Source: JTS-RE9 sp964649195
GTDB taxonomy: Bacteria; Planctomycetota; Phycisphaerae; Phycisphaerales; Phycisphaeraceae
Length of the DNA stretch: 53,583 bases
Direction of reading: 5' to 3'
NCBI GenBank assembly: GCA_964649195.1
Contig: CAZYPK010000014.1
Location: 1-53,583, forward strand
Part shown: in pieces, positions 43,950 through 53,583 of the stretch
How the letters are laid out: the number at the start of each line of letters is the position of its first letter
Position numbering within the stretch: position 1 is the first letter of the stretch
Program-made: the position numbers and the translations under genes
Notes under the pieces: model-generated
Databases searched by the model: none
What the model saw: the letters and a program-made list of their open reading frames with translations, nothing else
What the model was told of the DNA's origin: nothing

Positions 43950-44990
43950 ATGGAACCGCACCTGTATCCGCTGAAGTTCGAGCCGCTCTACCAGCCCAAG
44001 GTCTGGGGCGGAAGGCGGATCGAAAGCCTTGGGCGATCACTGCCTGGTGATGAAACCTCGCCCATCGGTGAATCGTGGGAGCTGGTCGATCTCCATGCGA
44101 CCAACACCACCGATCCTTCGCGGGCCCCGGCCCGCTCGGTCATCCGCAACGGCCCGCTCAAAGGCCGATCGCTGCACGATGCCATTCAAATCTACGGCCA
44201 GCGACTGCTGGGCCGGGTCTCCACCAATTGTACCGGACAGTTCCCGGTGATGATCAAATATCTCGATGCCCGCGAAAACCTTTCCGTGCAGGTGCATCCC
44301 AGCGCCTCCTATGCCGCCGTCCATCCCGGCTCACATCTCAAGAGCGAAGCGTGGTACGTGATCGAGGCGGCGCCCGGCGCGGCGATCTTCAAGGGACTCA
44401 GGAAAGACGTGTCGCCTCAGAAGCTGCGCGATGCGATTCAAGAGCGCGATGAGCAGGCCATCATCGACATGCTCGTGCGCGTCCCCGTCAAGGCCGGCGA
44501 CTGCCACTACATCCCCAGCGGCACCGTTCACGCCCTGGGCGCAGGCATCCTCGTCGCCGAGATACAGACCACCAGCGACACCACCTTCCGCCTGTATGAC
44601 TGGAACCGTTCGCGCATGACGCCCGATGAGCAGGCCTACCACGTCGATCAGGCGATGCAGTGCATCCGCTACCGGAGCGAGCCTTTCAATCAGTACGAAA
44701 AACGATCGCATGTCGCCGGCTTCTTCACCACGATCTCCAGCCTGGTGCTGTGCGAACACTTCCGCATCGAAAAGGTGCGCATGACCGAAGGGTACGAGCA
44801 GGAGATTCCCTACGATCAGCCGGCCATCTGGATCGTGCTCCAGGGCGAAGGCAAGATCACCCCGCGCAAGGACGGCGAACCGGTCCCCTTCACCCAGGGT
44901 GAAACGCTGCTGGTCCCGGCCAACATGAACGACGCCCGCGTGTCGCTGTCGAAGGACACCGTTTGGCTGGAGGTGACCTTTCCCGTTTAG
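43950..44990 (+). CDS. manA: Mannose-6-phosphate isomerase, type I
   Basis: 346 residues from the ATG at 43950 (MEPHLYPLKFEPLYQPKVWG); the longer frame starts at 43878. Interconverts mannose 6-phosphate and fructose 6-phosphate. The zinc ligands are Gln114 and His116 (QVHP), Glu133 (KSEAWY) and His194 (GTVHALG). The short form without the eukaryotic insertion matches bacterial ManA enzymes. It likely feeds GDP-mannose for surface polysaccharide, although no mannosyltransferase lies nearby. Confidence 0.95.
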   Translation: MEPHLYPLKFEPLYQPKVWGGRRIESLGRSLPGDETSPIGESWELVDLHATNTTDPSRAPARSVIRNGPLKGRSLHDAIQIYGQRLLGRVSTNCTGQFPVMIKYLDARENLSVQVHPSASYAAVHPGSHLKSEAWYVIEAAPGAAIFKGLRKDVSPQKLRDAIQERDEQAIIDMLVRVPVKAGDCHYIPSGTVHALGAGILVAEIQTTSDTTFRLYDWNRSRMTPDEQAYHVDQAMQCIRYRSEPFNQYEKRSHVAGFFTTISSLVLCEHFRIEKVRMTEGYEQEIPYDQPAIWIVLQGEGKITPRKDGEPVPFTQGETLLVPANMNDARVSLSKDTVWLEVTFPV

Positions 44991-45109
44991 CCGCGGAGCA
45001 GAGGTTTTGTTTCCGGGGGCGCCGCTCCGCGCGGGTGGCCGATCATTCTGGTACATCCGTGAACACCTTGGGATTGAACCGTTCACAGACAATCCGCGTA
45101 ACAAAACAC

Positions 45110-45487
45110 ATGTCGGGACTCACCCGCTTCTTCCTGCGACTGGCCGGCGTCAGCTTCCTGGTGAGCGCGGCATCGATCGCTCTCTTTTACGTCACGTTTC
45201 CGCCTTACCGGTTTCAAGTCATTGAAACCGAGCGAATCGTTGGCGTCCTTGCAGCCGTAACAATCATTTGCGGCATCATCTGGCCGCTGTCTCTCGTGGC
45301 CGGCTACGTGCATTGGGAGCATGTTCGATTGAGAATGAAAAGGCAGGTCTGCATCCAGACGTGTGATTCACCTGCCGCAGCCGGGACGAAACCCACCGGC
45401 AGGTTGCCGATCCTCTTCATCGCGGGGATGTTCCTTGCTGTTTACGCGATGAAGGTGCTTGCCGGTTTCGACCAATTCGGGTGCTGA
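45110..45487 (+). CDS. Small membrane protein, unknown
   Basis: 125 residues with hydrophobic segments at about 8-28, 44-67 and 98-118. No recognised motif. A longer frame starts at 44963 but overlaps manA. Start at 45110 follows ACAAAACAC with no strong Shine-Dalgarno, so the start is uncertain. It is convergent with the dipeptidase gene. Confidence 0.55.
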   Translation: MSGLTRFFLRLAGVSFLVSAASIALFYVTFPPYRFQVIETERIVGVLAAVTIICGIIWPLSLVAGYVHWEHVRLRMKRQVCIQTCDSPAAAGTKPTGRLPILFIAGMFLAVYAMKVLAGFDQFGC

Positions 45488-45512
45488 CGGAGCGAAGCCG
45501 CGAGCGGCTTAA
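45488..45512. repeat. Family D word after small membrane protein
   Basis: GAGCGAAGCCGCGAGCGGCTT is a GCCGCGAGCGGC palindrome of the family seen at 26446, 32013 and 51150. Confidence 0.5.
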
Positions 45513-46615
45513 GTCTCCGGCAGATTTTCGCTCCAGAACCGCAGCCAGTTGCCGCCGAGGATCAGCGAGACATCCTCTTCGCCGTAGCCTCGCGCCTTCA
45601 GCAGCCCGGCCAGCTTGTGCAGGTCGTGTACGGTGTCCAGATCATTCGGTGAATGCGCGGCGCCGAAGCCGCCGTCGAGATCGCTGCCCAGCGCCGCATG
45701 TTTCGCATCACCGGCAAGCTGGCAGAGATGATCGATGTGAATGGCGACGGTCTCCAGCGTCACCTCCCGCCGCTTGACGGTCTGGCCGTTCGCGCCGGCG
45801 CGCAGCATCGCGTTGTGCAGGGCGATGCCGATGATGCCGTCGCGCTCGTGGATCAGGCGAATCTGCCGATCGGTCAGTTGCCGCACCGAATTCACCAGCG
45901 ACCGGCAATTGCTGTGGCTGGCGTAGATCACGCCGGCAAACGCATCGACCGCGCCGAAAAAACTGCGGTCGCTCAGATGCGTCAGATCGAGCGGCATCTT
46001 CAGCTTCATCATCTCCTCCAGCAGCGCGAATCCCTTGTCGGTGAGCGGGCCATCTTCCGGCGCAGACTTGCCCGGCGTGCCGTGCGCGTAGGCGCTGGGG
46101 CCGAAGTGCGCGAGCATCAGCGAACGCAGCCCCGCCGCGTGCCACTCATGCACCTCCTCCGGCTCCACGATCGGGTCGGCCCCTTCCATCGTGATGATCA
46201 GCCCCACCGGCGTGCGCGGATGAATCACCGGCTCACTCCACCGGCCCCAGTGGGCCGCCAGCTCGGCGCGATTGCGAAGGATGGAAACCCGCCCCTGCTT
46301 CTGCATCGCTTTGTAGTAGGCAAGCTGCCCCATTGCCGCGGCATAAGCCATGTCCTGCGTCGGATGATCCAGCCCATAGCGCGGCGACAACCGCTCCGGC
46401 GCGACGCTCGGCTTCGTCCTTGCAATCACCGTCGTCACCGCCGCCGCGACGCTCGCCCTTCGCATCTCCTCGATGCTGGTGGTGCAGATGCCAGGCTCAT
46501 CGCCGGTGAGCTTCGCTTCCCGCTGACGAATCCGGGCGACGGTCAGCCGCTGATCGCGCTCGTAGGTCAGCGCGTTCATGGCGATATCAAGGTGGCCGTC
46601 AAAGATCAGTTGCAT
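45509..46615 (-). CDS. Membrane dipeptidase (renal dipeptidase, peptidase M19)
   Basis: 368 residues. M19 motifs: DGHLDIAMN (His8, Asp10), EGAD with the bridging Glu, DLTHLSD and ASHSNCR with the later His ligands, and GSDLDGGFG. It hydrolyses dipeptides, and in some bacteria D-Ala-containing or D-amino acid dipeptides. No signal peptide, so it is probably cytoplasmic. It stands alone, flanked by repeats. Confidence 0.93.
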   Translation of the reverse strand: MQLIFDGHLDIAMNALTYERDQRLTVARIRQREAKLTGDEPGICTTSIEEMRRASVAAAVTTVIARTKPSVAPERLSPRYGLDHPTQDMAYAAAMGQLAYYKAMQKQGRVSILRNRAELAAHWGRWSEPVIHPRTPVGLIITMEGADPIVEPEEVHEWHAAGLRSLMLAHFGPSAYAHGTPGKSAPEDGPLTDKGFALLEEMMKLKMPLDLTHLSDRSFFGAVDAFAGVIYASHSNCRSLVNSVRQLTDRQIRLIHERDGIIGIALHNAMLRAGANGQTVKRREVTLETVAIHIDHLCQLAGDAKHAALGSDLDGGFGAAHSPNDLDTVHDLHKLAGLLKARGYGEEDVSLILGGNWLRFWSENLPET

Positions 46616-46650
46616 GGCGGCGGATTATAGGGGCATATGAATCGCCGTCC

Positions 46651-46820
46651 GAGCCGCGAGTCAACGAGTCGCGGACGTGAACAGCCTGAAGGGGTGGCCA
46701 AGGCTCACCTGTTGCGTACAGCCTCAAATCATGTCCCGGTCGTCTTCGCGTCCCATGATCCTCCGCATAACGACCACCCCCTCTTTCGTTCACCTCCGCG
46801 ACTCAACGAGTCGCGGCTCA
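46651..46820. repeat. Family A element, copy 4
   Basis: Left end CCGCGAGTC-AAC-GAGTCGCGG; here the right end is also of the CTCAACGAG type. The interior is nearly the same as in copy 3. It lies in the 292-bp gap between the dipeptidase and the beta-propeller gene; no gene is seen there. Confidence 0.85.
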
Positions 46821-46907
46821 CAAGTTACCAATCTTCACAGCCCATTGACGCACAATCTCAAGGCATCCGTTCGCGGGGATCATCGCTTGGCCGATATGCT
46901 GTTTCCT

Positions 46908-48437
46908 ATGAACACGTTCACTCGCTCATCGTTCGGGGCCATCCTTCGCGCCGCCGCTCTTGTCGCCATGCTTCTGATTGCCGCGTTCTCTCATGCGGAG
47001 GATGCGAAGCCGGCCGAGGATGCCGCGCCGGTCATCGAGGTCAAACCCGTCATCACGCACTCCTTCCTCGCCACCGGTTCGCAGACCTACATCATCGAAT
47101 ACAAGGCCGCGACCGTGAAAGAGAAGGAACCGGACGATGATGTGCTCTTCGAGGACTTCGAGAAGGAAAAATACGAAGGCTGGACCAGCGAAGGCGCCGC
47201 GTTCGGCGACGGCCCCATCGAGATCGCCAAAATGCCCGCCTACCAGGGCAACGTCAACGGCCAGGGCAAACGCATCGTCAACGCCCACAACACCCGCAAC
47301 GGTGAAAACGTCACGCAGGGCGACGCACACACCGGCACCCTCACCTCCAAAGAGTTCACCATCACCCACCGCCACATCCGCCTGCTCATCGGCGGCGGAG
47401 CCCACAAGGACAAGACCTGCGTCAACATTCTCATCGATGGCAGGCCCGTCGCCTCCGCCACCGGACGCAACAGCAATGCGATGCACACCCATCACTTCGA
47501 TCTGACTGATTTCAAAGGGAAAACCGCACGCATTCAGATCGTCGATCAGGTCGCCGGCGGCTGGGGGAACATCGGCGTCGATCACATCGTCTTCACCAAC
47601 CGCATCGCCTCGCAGCCCGCCAGGCCCGACGGCGGCCGGATCGTCTGGCGCTCGCCTCGCAACAGCCGCGACGGCTGGGTGCTGCCCAACGGCAACGTGC
47701 TGCTGGCCGTCGGAAAAAGCAACGACCTGCCCGGCGGCGGTGTCGTCGAAGCCGTCCGTCAAGGCAAGGATGCCGGCAAGGAAATCATCCGCTACAAAGG
47801 GACGCAAAGCGAAGTCGATACCGTCCAGCCTCTGGATCACGGCGGCTTCATCCTCACCGAAGCCGGCAACAACCCGCGCCTGCTCGAACTCGACAAGGAT
47901 GGCAAGATCGTCGTTGAAGTGAAACTCAAAACACAGTTGCAAAACCACCATATGCAACAGCGCATGAGCCGAAAACTGCCCAACGGCAACTACCTCGTGC
48001 CTCACCTGCTCGACAAGGCGGTGCGGGAATACAACGCCAAAGGCGAGATCGTATGGGAGGCCGCCACGCCCAACTGGGCCTTCACCGCGATCCGCCTTGA
48101 AAACGGCAACACGCTCGTCGGCTGCACCTATGGCAAGACGGTCGTCGAACTCGACAAGGCCGGCAAAATCACTTGGCAGATCGAACCGAAGGATCTCAAG
48201 GGCGTCAGCGAACTCATCGACGCCTGCGGCGTTCAACGGCTGCCCAACGGCAACACCGTCATCTGCGACTACGGCGCCCCGCGATCCTTCGGCGGCAAGG
48301 GCGGCCCCAGGCTCATCGAAGTCACCCGCGACAAACAGGTCGTCTGGACCTTCGACGACCGCACCCTCCCAACCATCCATCACGTGCAAATCCTCGACAC
48401 CAACGACAAACCCCTCGAAGGCATCCCCATGCGCTGA
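46908..48437 (+). CDS. Secreted protein with GH32 C-terminal-like domain and beta-propeller
   Basis: 509 residues from the ATG at 46908 (MNTFTRSSFGAILRAAALVA); the earlier frame runs over a repeat. A signal peptide ends near SHAE. Residues about 75-220 (DDVLFEDFEKEKYEGWTSEG, ending VDHIVFTN) match the beta-sandwich found at the C-terminus of GH32 enzymes in planctomycetes. Residues about 225-505 form a PQQ- or arylsulfotransferase-like beta-propeller with repeated GG-V-W/LPNGN units (RDGWVLPNGNVLLAVG, QRLPNGNTVICDYG). No full catalytic site is evident. It is probably periplasmic or surface-bound and binds glycans. Confidence 0.85.
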   Translation: MNTFTRSSFGAILRAAALVAMLLIAAFSHAEDAKPAEDAAPVIEVKPVITHSFLATGSQTYIIEYKAATVKEKEPDDDVLFEDFEKEKYEGWTSEGAAFGDGPIEIAKMPAYQGNVNGQGKRIVNAHNTRNGENVTQGDAHTGTLTSKEFTITHRHIRLLIGGGAHKDKTCVNILIDGRPVASATGRNSNAMHTHHFDLTDFKGKTARIQIVDQVAGGWGNIGVDHIVFTNRIASQPARPDGGRIVWRSPRNSRDGWVLPNGNVLLAVGKSNDLPGGGVVEAVRQGKDAGKEIIRYKGTQSEVDTVQPLDHGGFILTEAGNNPRLLELDKDGKIVVEVKLKTQLQNHHMQQRMSRKLPNGNYLVPHLLDKAVREYNAKGEIVWEAATPNWAFTAIRLENGNTLVGCTYGKTVVELDKAGKITWQIEPKDLKGVSELIDACGVQRLPNGNTVICDYGAPRSFGGKGGPRLIEVTRDKQVVWTFDDRTLPTIHHVQILDTNDKPLEGIPMR

Positions 48438-48445
48438 TCCGCATC

Positions 48446-48521
48446 GCGCGTGCCCCCTTTCAGCCGCAACGTCCGCGTTGCGCGTGCCCCTTTTCAGCCG
48501 CAACGTCCGCGTTGCGCGTGC
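48446..48521. repeat. 34-bp tandem repeat
   Basis: Two perfect or nearly perfect 34-bp units (48446-48479 and 48480-48513) of the type GCGCGTGCCCC-TTT-CAGCCGCAACGTCC, plus a partial third. It fills the gap between the beta-propeller gene and the peroxiredoxin gene. Confidence 0.9.
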
Positions 48522-48599
48522 CCGCTCGCGCCATCGACTCATCAATGCCCTACAATCTCCGCATCGATTGACACGATTGCCGGAACAAGGGCCCGCTTT

Positions 48600-49319
48600 A
48601 TGAAACGTCTCTTCATCACCCTGTCGCTGTGCGCCTTCACCTGTTTCGCCGGCTGCGCGACCAAGCCGCAGCCCCAACCCGCGCCGCCGCCGGCTCCCGC
48701 CGCCGTCAAGCCTGATCCCAACGCCCATCTGGCCTCGGCCGCCGCCTCCGCCGCCACGCCGCCGCGCATCAGGCGCGTCCCGCCGCCCAACGCCGGTGAG
48801 ATGGAAGAGGCGGCATCGAAGCGTTCACCGGTGATCGGTTCCAAGGCCACGCCCTTCGCGCTTCGGAATTCCGCCGATGAAACGGTCAAGCTCGCCGACT
48901 TCGCCGGCAAGTGGACCGTCATCTATTTCTACCCCGCCGATGACACGCCAGGCTGCACCTGCCAGGCCACCGAGTTCACCGACCTGCTCACCCGCTTCCA
49001 CAACCTCAACGCCGTCGTCATCGGCATCAGCCCCGACCCGCCGGTGATGCACGCCCTCTTCATCAACAAGTACAACCTCAAGCTCACGCTGCTGAGCGAC
49101 ACCAGACACGAGACGATGAAAGCCTACGGCGCCCATGTCGAAACGAAGATCGGCCAGCAGACGGTGCCCCGCGTGCTGCGCTCGACCTTCCTCATCGACC
49201 CTCATGGCATCATCGCCTGGCACTGGCCCGAAGTGATCCCCGAAGGCCACGCCGAGCGCGTGCGCGACCGGCTGGCGCAGCTGGTGGCGGCGAAGGAAGA
49301 GGCCACATCCAAGCGATGA
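48600..49319 (+). CDS. Peroxiredoxin (BCP/PrxQ type) lipoprotein
   Basis: 239 residues from the ATG at 48600. A signal peptide with a lipobox (CFAG then Cys19) marks it as a lipoprotein; a Pro/Ala-rich linker follows. The peroxiredoxin domain (about 77-230) has YPADDTPGCTCQATEF: peroxidatic Cys119 lies in the TPGCT motif. In many BCP enzymes the resolving Cys is five residues later (CTTEAC); here that position is Thr and another Cys stands two residues after, at 121. It probably reduces peroxides at the membrane surface. A thioredoxin partner is not adjacent. Confidence 0.9.
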   Translation: MKRLFITLSLCAFTCFAGCATKPQPQPAPPPAPAAVKPDPNAHLASAAASAATPPRIRRVPPPNAGEMEEAASKRSPVIGSKATPFALRNSADETVKLADFAGKWTVIYFYPADDTPGCTCQATEFTDLLTRFHNLNAVVIGISPDPPVMHALFINKYNLKLTLLSDTRHETMKAYGAHVETKIGQQTVPRVLRSTFLIDPHGIIAWHWPEVIPEGHAERVRDRLAQLVAAKEEATSKR

Positions 49320-49370
49320 TGCCGGGCGAAACGATGGCCGCAAAATACGCGAAATGAGTTAATGGCGGCG

Positions 49371-50027
49371 CTAAACGGAGGGATCGTCGTCGTCGCCATC
49401 ATTGTGGCTGCCGTAGTTGTCAGGCGGCGGTGAATTCAACCTGGCCTGAAACTGTTTGTAGGTGTTCCGAAGCGAATCGAGCAGCGGGATCACCTGCGGG
49501 GCGGAGACGAACACGCGACGGGAGACGGCGGAGGTCGGGAAAAAGTTGGTGATGAAGTCGAAGGAAAACTCCGCCGGTGAATGACCGATGAGCACGCTGT
49601 TGGCGTAGGCGCCGGAGATCACATCATCGCTCAGCTTCAGATCGTCGTAGATTTCCTGGATCGAAGGCCTGCGCGGATGATCCGGCCTGGGCATCGCGGT
49701 GGGCGGGCCGAACTTTTCCTCGAATCGCCTGACGTTGTCCTCCAGGGCGGCAATGAAACGCGGCATGACGCTGTGAGGTATCACGATCCGCGCCACCACA
49801 TGATGAGGCCGGCCCATGCGCAGGGCGAAGTCGATGACGAACTCGGTCTGCCCGGTGATGATGATGGCGCCGGTGGAAAAGACGCCCCGCCCCACCGCTT
49901 CCGGCACACGGGCGCCGATGGAACGATGCTGGAGCCGCTCGCCGGAGCCGCCCTCATCACGGCGGCGCGAACCGCCGGCGCCATCATCGGGGTCGGGTGC
50001 GGGATAGTAAGGATTGCCTTCACTCAT
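49371..50027 (-). CDS. Tandem DUF3467 protein
   Basis: 218 residues from the ATG at 50027 (MSEGNPYYPAPDPDD); a longer frame runs back over heptamer repeats. Two DUF3467-like modules are visible: GQTEFVIDFALRMGRP with VIPHSVMPRFIAALEDN (about 55-115), and SPAEFSFDFITNFFP with RVFVSAPQVIPLLDSLRN (about 150-200). Usually DUF3467 proteins have one module of about 100 residues. The function is unknown; the fold is small and the protein likely cytoplasmic. The ends are acidic (DGDDDDPSV at the C-terminus). Confidence 0.8.
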   Translation of the reverse strand: MSEGNPYYPAPDPDDGAGGSRRRDEGGSGERLQHRSIGARVPEAVGRGVFSTGAIIITGQTEFVIDFALRMGRPHHVVARIVIPHSVMPRFIAALEDNVRRFEEKFGPPTAMPRPDHPRRPSIQEIYDDLKLSDDVISGAYANSVLIGHSPAEFSFDFITNFFPTSAVSRRVFVSAPQVIPLLDSLRNTYKQFQARLNSPPPDNYGSHNDGDDDDPSV

Positions 50028-50071
50028 GACGACATCAGCGTAGCGTGAGCGTGGGGGGAAGGCGAATGGGA

Positions 50072-50160
50072 AGGGATTTGGATTTGGGATTTCGGATTGC
50101 GGATTGGGGATTGGGGATTTCAAATCTCAAATCTCAAATCTCAAATTTCGGATTTCAGTT
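50072..50160. repeat. Heptamer arrays (GATTTGG then AATCTCA)
   Basis: 50073-50120 has units GATTTGG/GATTTCG/GATTGCG/GATTGGG; 50120-50158 has AATCTCA/AATTTCG/GATTTCA. A continuous run of some twelve 7-bp units, the longest in the window. Confidence 0.85.
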
Positions 50161-50242
50161 TTGGAAAGCCCGCCTCCTTGCGGCGGCGTTAAACGCTTTG
50201 CGGTTTTCTTGTTGCGGGCTTTGGATTGGTTATCATCATGAC

Positions 50243-51100
50243 ATGCCGCCTGCCGCCAAACCTGCCGGTTCGTTTGTTCGCCGACTGATCGGACGCATCG
50301 TGTTCTGGATCATCGCCTTTCTCTTCATTCTGTGGCTGGTCGTTTTCGTTCTTCAACGGAAGTTTCTCTTCCCGCGCGATGCGGCGGTGCAGAACCCGCA
50401 GGCCATGCAGATGGTGCGGAACCTGGAGCAGGTCTGGATCGACACGCCGGAGGGAAAAGTCGAGGCGTGGTTCATGCCTGCGCCGGGCCGCGGCAAGGAC
50501 AATCCGGGGCCTGCGGTGATTTTCGCGCATGGCAATGCGGAACTGATTGATGATCAGCCGCAGGACATGGAGGCCTATCGCAGGATGGGCATCAGCGTGC
50601 TGCTGTGCGAATACCGCGGCTATGGCCGCAGCGCGGGGTCGCCTTCGCAGGCTGCGATCACCGAGGATTTCAAGCAGTTTCACGCATGGCTCATCGCCCG
50701 GCCTGAAATCAATCCATCGCAACTGATCTACCACGGACGCAGCCTCGGCGGCGGCGCGGTCTGCGCCCTGGCATCCCATCATCCGCCGGCCATGATGATT
50801 CTTGAATCGAGCTTCAAGAGCGCCAAGGCCCGCTTTGCCGCGTTCGGCATCCCTGCCGTCATCGTCCGCGATCCCTTCGACAATCTGGCGGTGGTGCGGA
50901 ATCTCGACCGCCCGCTTCTTCTCTTCCACGGCAGGCAGGACAACATCATCCCGCACAGCGACAGCGTCGCCCTGCACGCCGCCGCCAAAAACGCCACGCT
51001 CATTTCACTGGACTGCGGGCACAACGATCTGCCGCCGGACAGCGAAGCGTATTGGGGTCACATCGAAACCTTTCTGAAGTCGGGCGGGTTGGTGCCGTAG
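50243..51100 (+). CDS. Alpha/beta hydrolase, membrane-anchored
   Basis: 285 residues from the ATG at 50243 (MPPAAKPAGSFVRRLIG). An N-terminal membrane helix is at about 17-37. The hydrolase core has HGNAE (oxyanion), GYGRS, the nucleophile Ser167 in GRSLGG, Asp233 in GRQDNIIP and His260 in CGHND. It resembles the YfhR/ABHD13-like membrane hydrolases. Substrate unknown. It lies divergent from the DUF3467 gene with a heptamer array between them. Confidence 0.85.
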   Translation: MPPAAKPAGSFVRRLIGRIVFWIIAFLFILWLVVFVLQRKFLFPRDAAVQNPQAMQMVRNLEQVWIDTPEGKVEAWFMPAPGRGKDNPGPAVIFAHGNAELIDDQPQDMEAYRRMGISVLLCEYRGYGRSAGSPSQAAITEDFKQFHAWLIARPEINPSQLIYHGRSLGGGAVCALASHHPPAMMILESSFKSAKARFAAFGIPAVIVRDPFDNLAVVRNLDRPLLLFHGRQDNIIPHSDSVALHAAAKNATLISLDCGHNDLPPDSEAYWGHIETFLKSGGLVP

Positions 51101-51111
51101 GGACGGAGATG

Positions 51112-51247
51112 ATTTGAAATTTCAGATTTGGGATTCCTGAATAACTTCACGTCCAAGCCGCTTGCGGCGTAGCAATCCCGGGTTCACGGTGCATCGGAGG
51201 TTATTCAGGGTTCTCATTTGAGATTTGAGATTTGAGATTTGAGATTT
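51112..51247. repeat. Heptamers around a family D element with inverted GAATAAC/GTTATTC
   Basis: CCTGAATAACTTC at 51137 faces GGAGGTTATTCAGG at 51195. Between them AAGCCGCTTGCGGC and CCCGGGTTCACGG match the element at 32009. Units TTTGAGA repeat four times at 51216-51247 and lie just upstream of gcvP, so this may affect its transcription. Confidence 0.8.
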
Positions 51248-51326
51248 AACGACGAAATCCTCCCGTGGCGTGATACTTCGCGGCGCGATAACATCCCCGT
51301 TCGCACCCTTCAGGAAAGAGTCTGCC

Positions 51327-53583
<2,257 letters not shown>

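Overview
The window looks like a GC-rich chromosomal segment of a planctomycete, most likely from the Phycisphaerae side of the phylum and probably from a draft or metagenome assembly, since it holds a 100-N scaffold gap. The phylum call rests on gene types: a ThuA / PVC-type dehydrogenase / HEAT / cytochrome c fusion protein, several zinc-ribbon membrane proteins, an anti-sigma-like VWA protein beside an ECF sigma factor, a 2,199-residue membrane protein, and a DUF3467 protein. There is no plasmid, phage, rRNA or tRNA signature. This placement is inference from gene content, not from a tree.

Layout. 0-6.7 kb: a large secreted sugar/alcohol-dehydrogenase-like fusion protein, a family 2 glycosyltransferase and a small membrane protein, separated by repeat elements. 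6.7-12 kb: an unknown cytoplasmic protein, ebfC (ybaB), dnaX and, just upstream of dnaX, an SRP RNA gene (ffs), then a PIN/TRAM protein. 12-19.5 kb: a Uma2 protein, zinc-ribbon membrane proteins, sucD, a small-protein/nucleotidyltransferase pair with a decayed second copy, queF and a metallophosphoesterase. 19.7-31.9 kb, all on the minus strand: ECF sigma factor, a protein joining an anti-sigma zinc finger to a VWA domain, and the 2,199-residue protein; this looks like one cell-envelope regulatory unit. 32-40.3 kb: housekeeping genes (HU, def, rdgB, rsmG, rodA, mrdA, ispG). 40.3-41.9 kb: a lower-GC insert carrying a PD-(D/E)XK-like nuclease and a small coupled partner, bracketed by the intact ispG and a second copy of the ispG 5' end. 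42-53.6 kb: two secreted proteins, manA, a dipeptidase, a secreted beta-propeller protein, a lipoprotein peroxiredoxin, a tandem DUF3467 protein, an alpha/beta hydrolase and the first part of gcvP, which runs off the window.

The most striking property is the density and variety of dispersed repeats. There are four copies of a roughly 170-230 bp element ended by 9-bp-stem hairpins, two copies of a 185-196 bp MITE-like element with about 50 bp inverted termini, several short palindrome families, and many arrays of 7-bp or 8-bp units, often set as facing inverted pairs. Some of these sequences have entered coding regions in frame (dnaX, the VWA protein, gcvP).

The best candidates for something undescribed are the two-gene nuclease module next to the duplicated ispG 5' end, the sigma / anti-sigma-VWA / giant-protein unit, the repeat-derived insert that replaces the DnaX zinc module together with an A10 slippery run where gamma would terminate, and the heptamer arrays.
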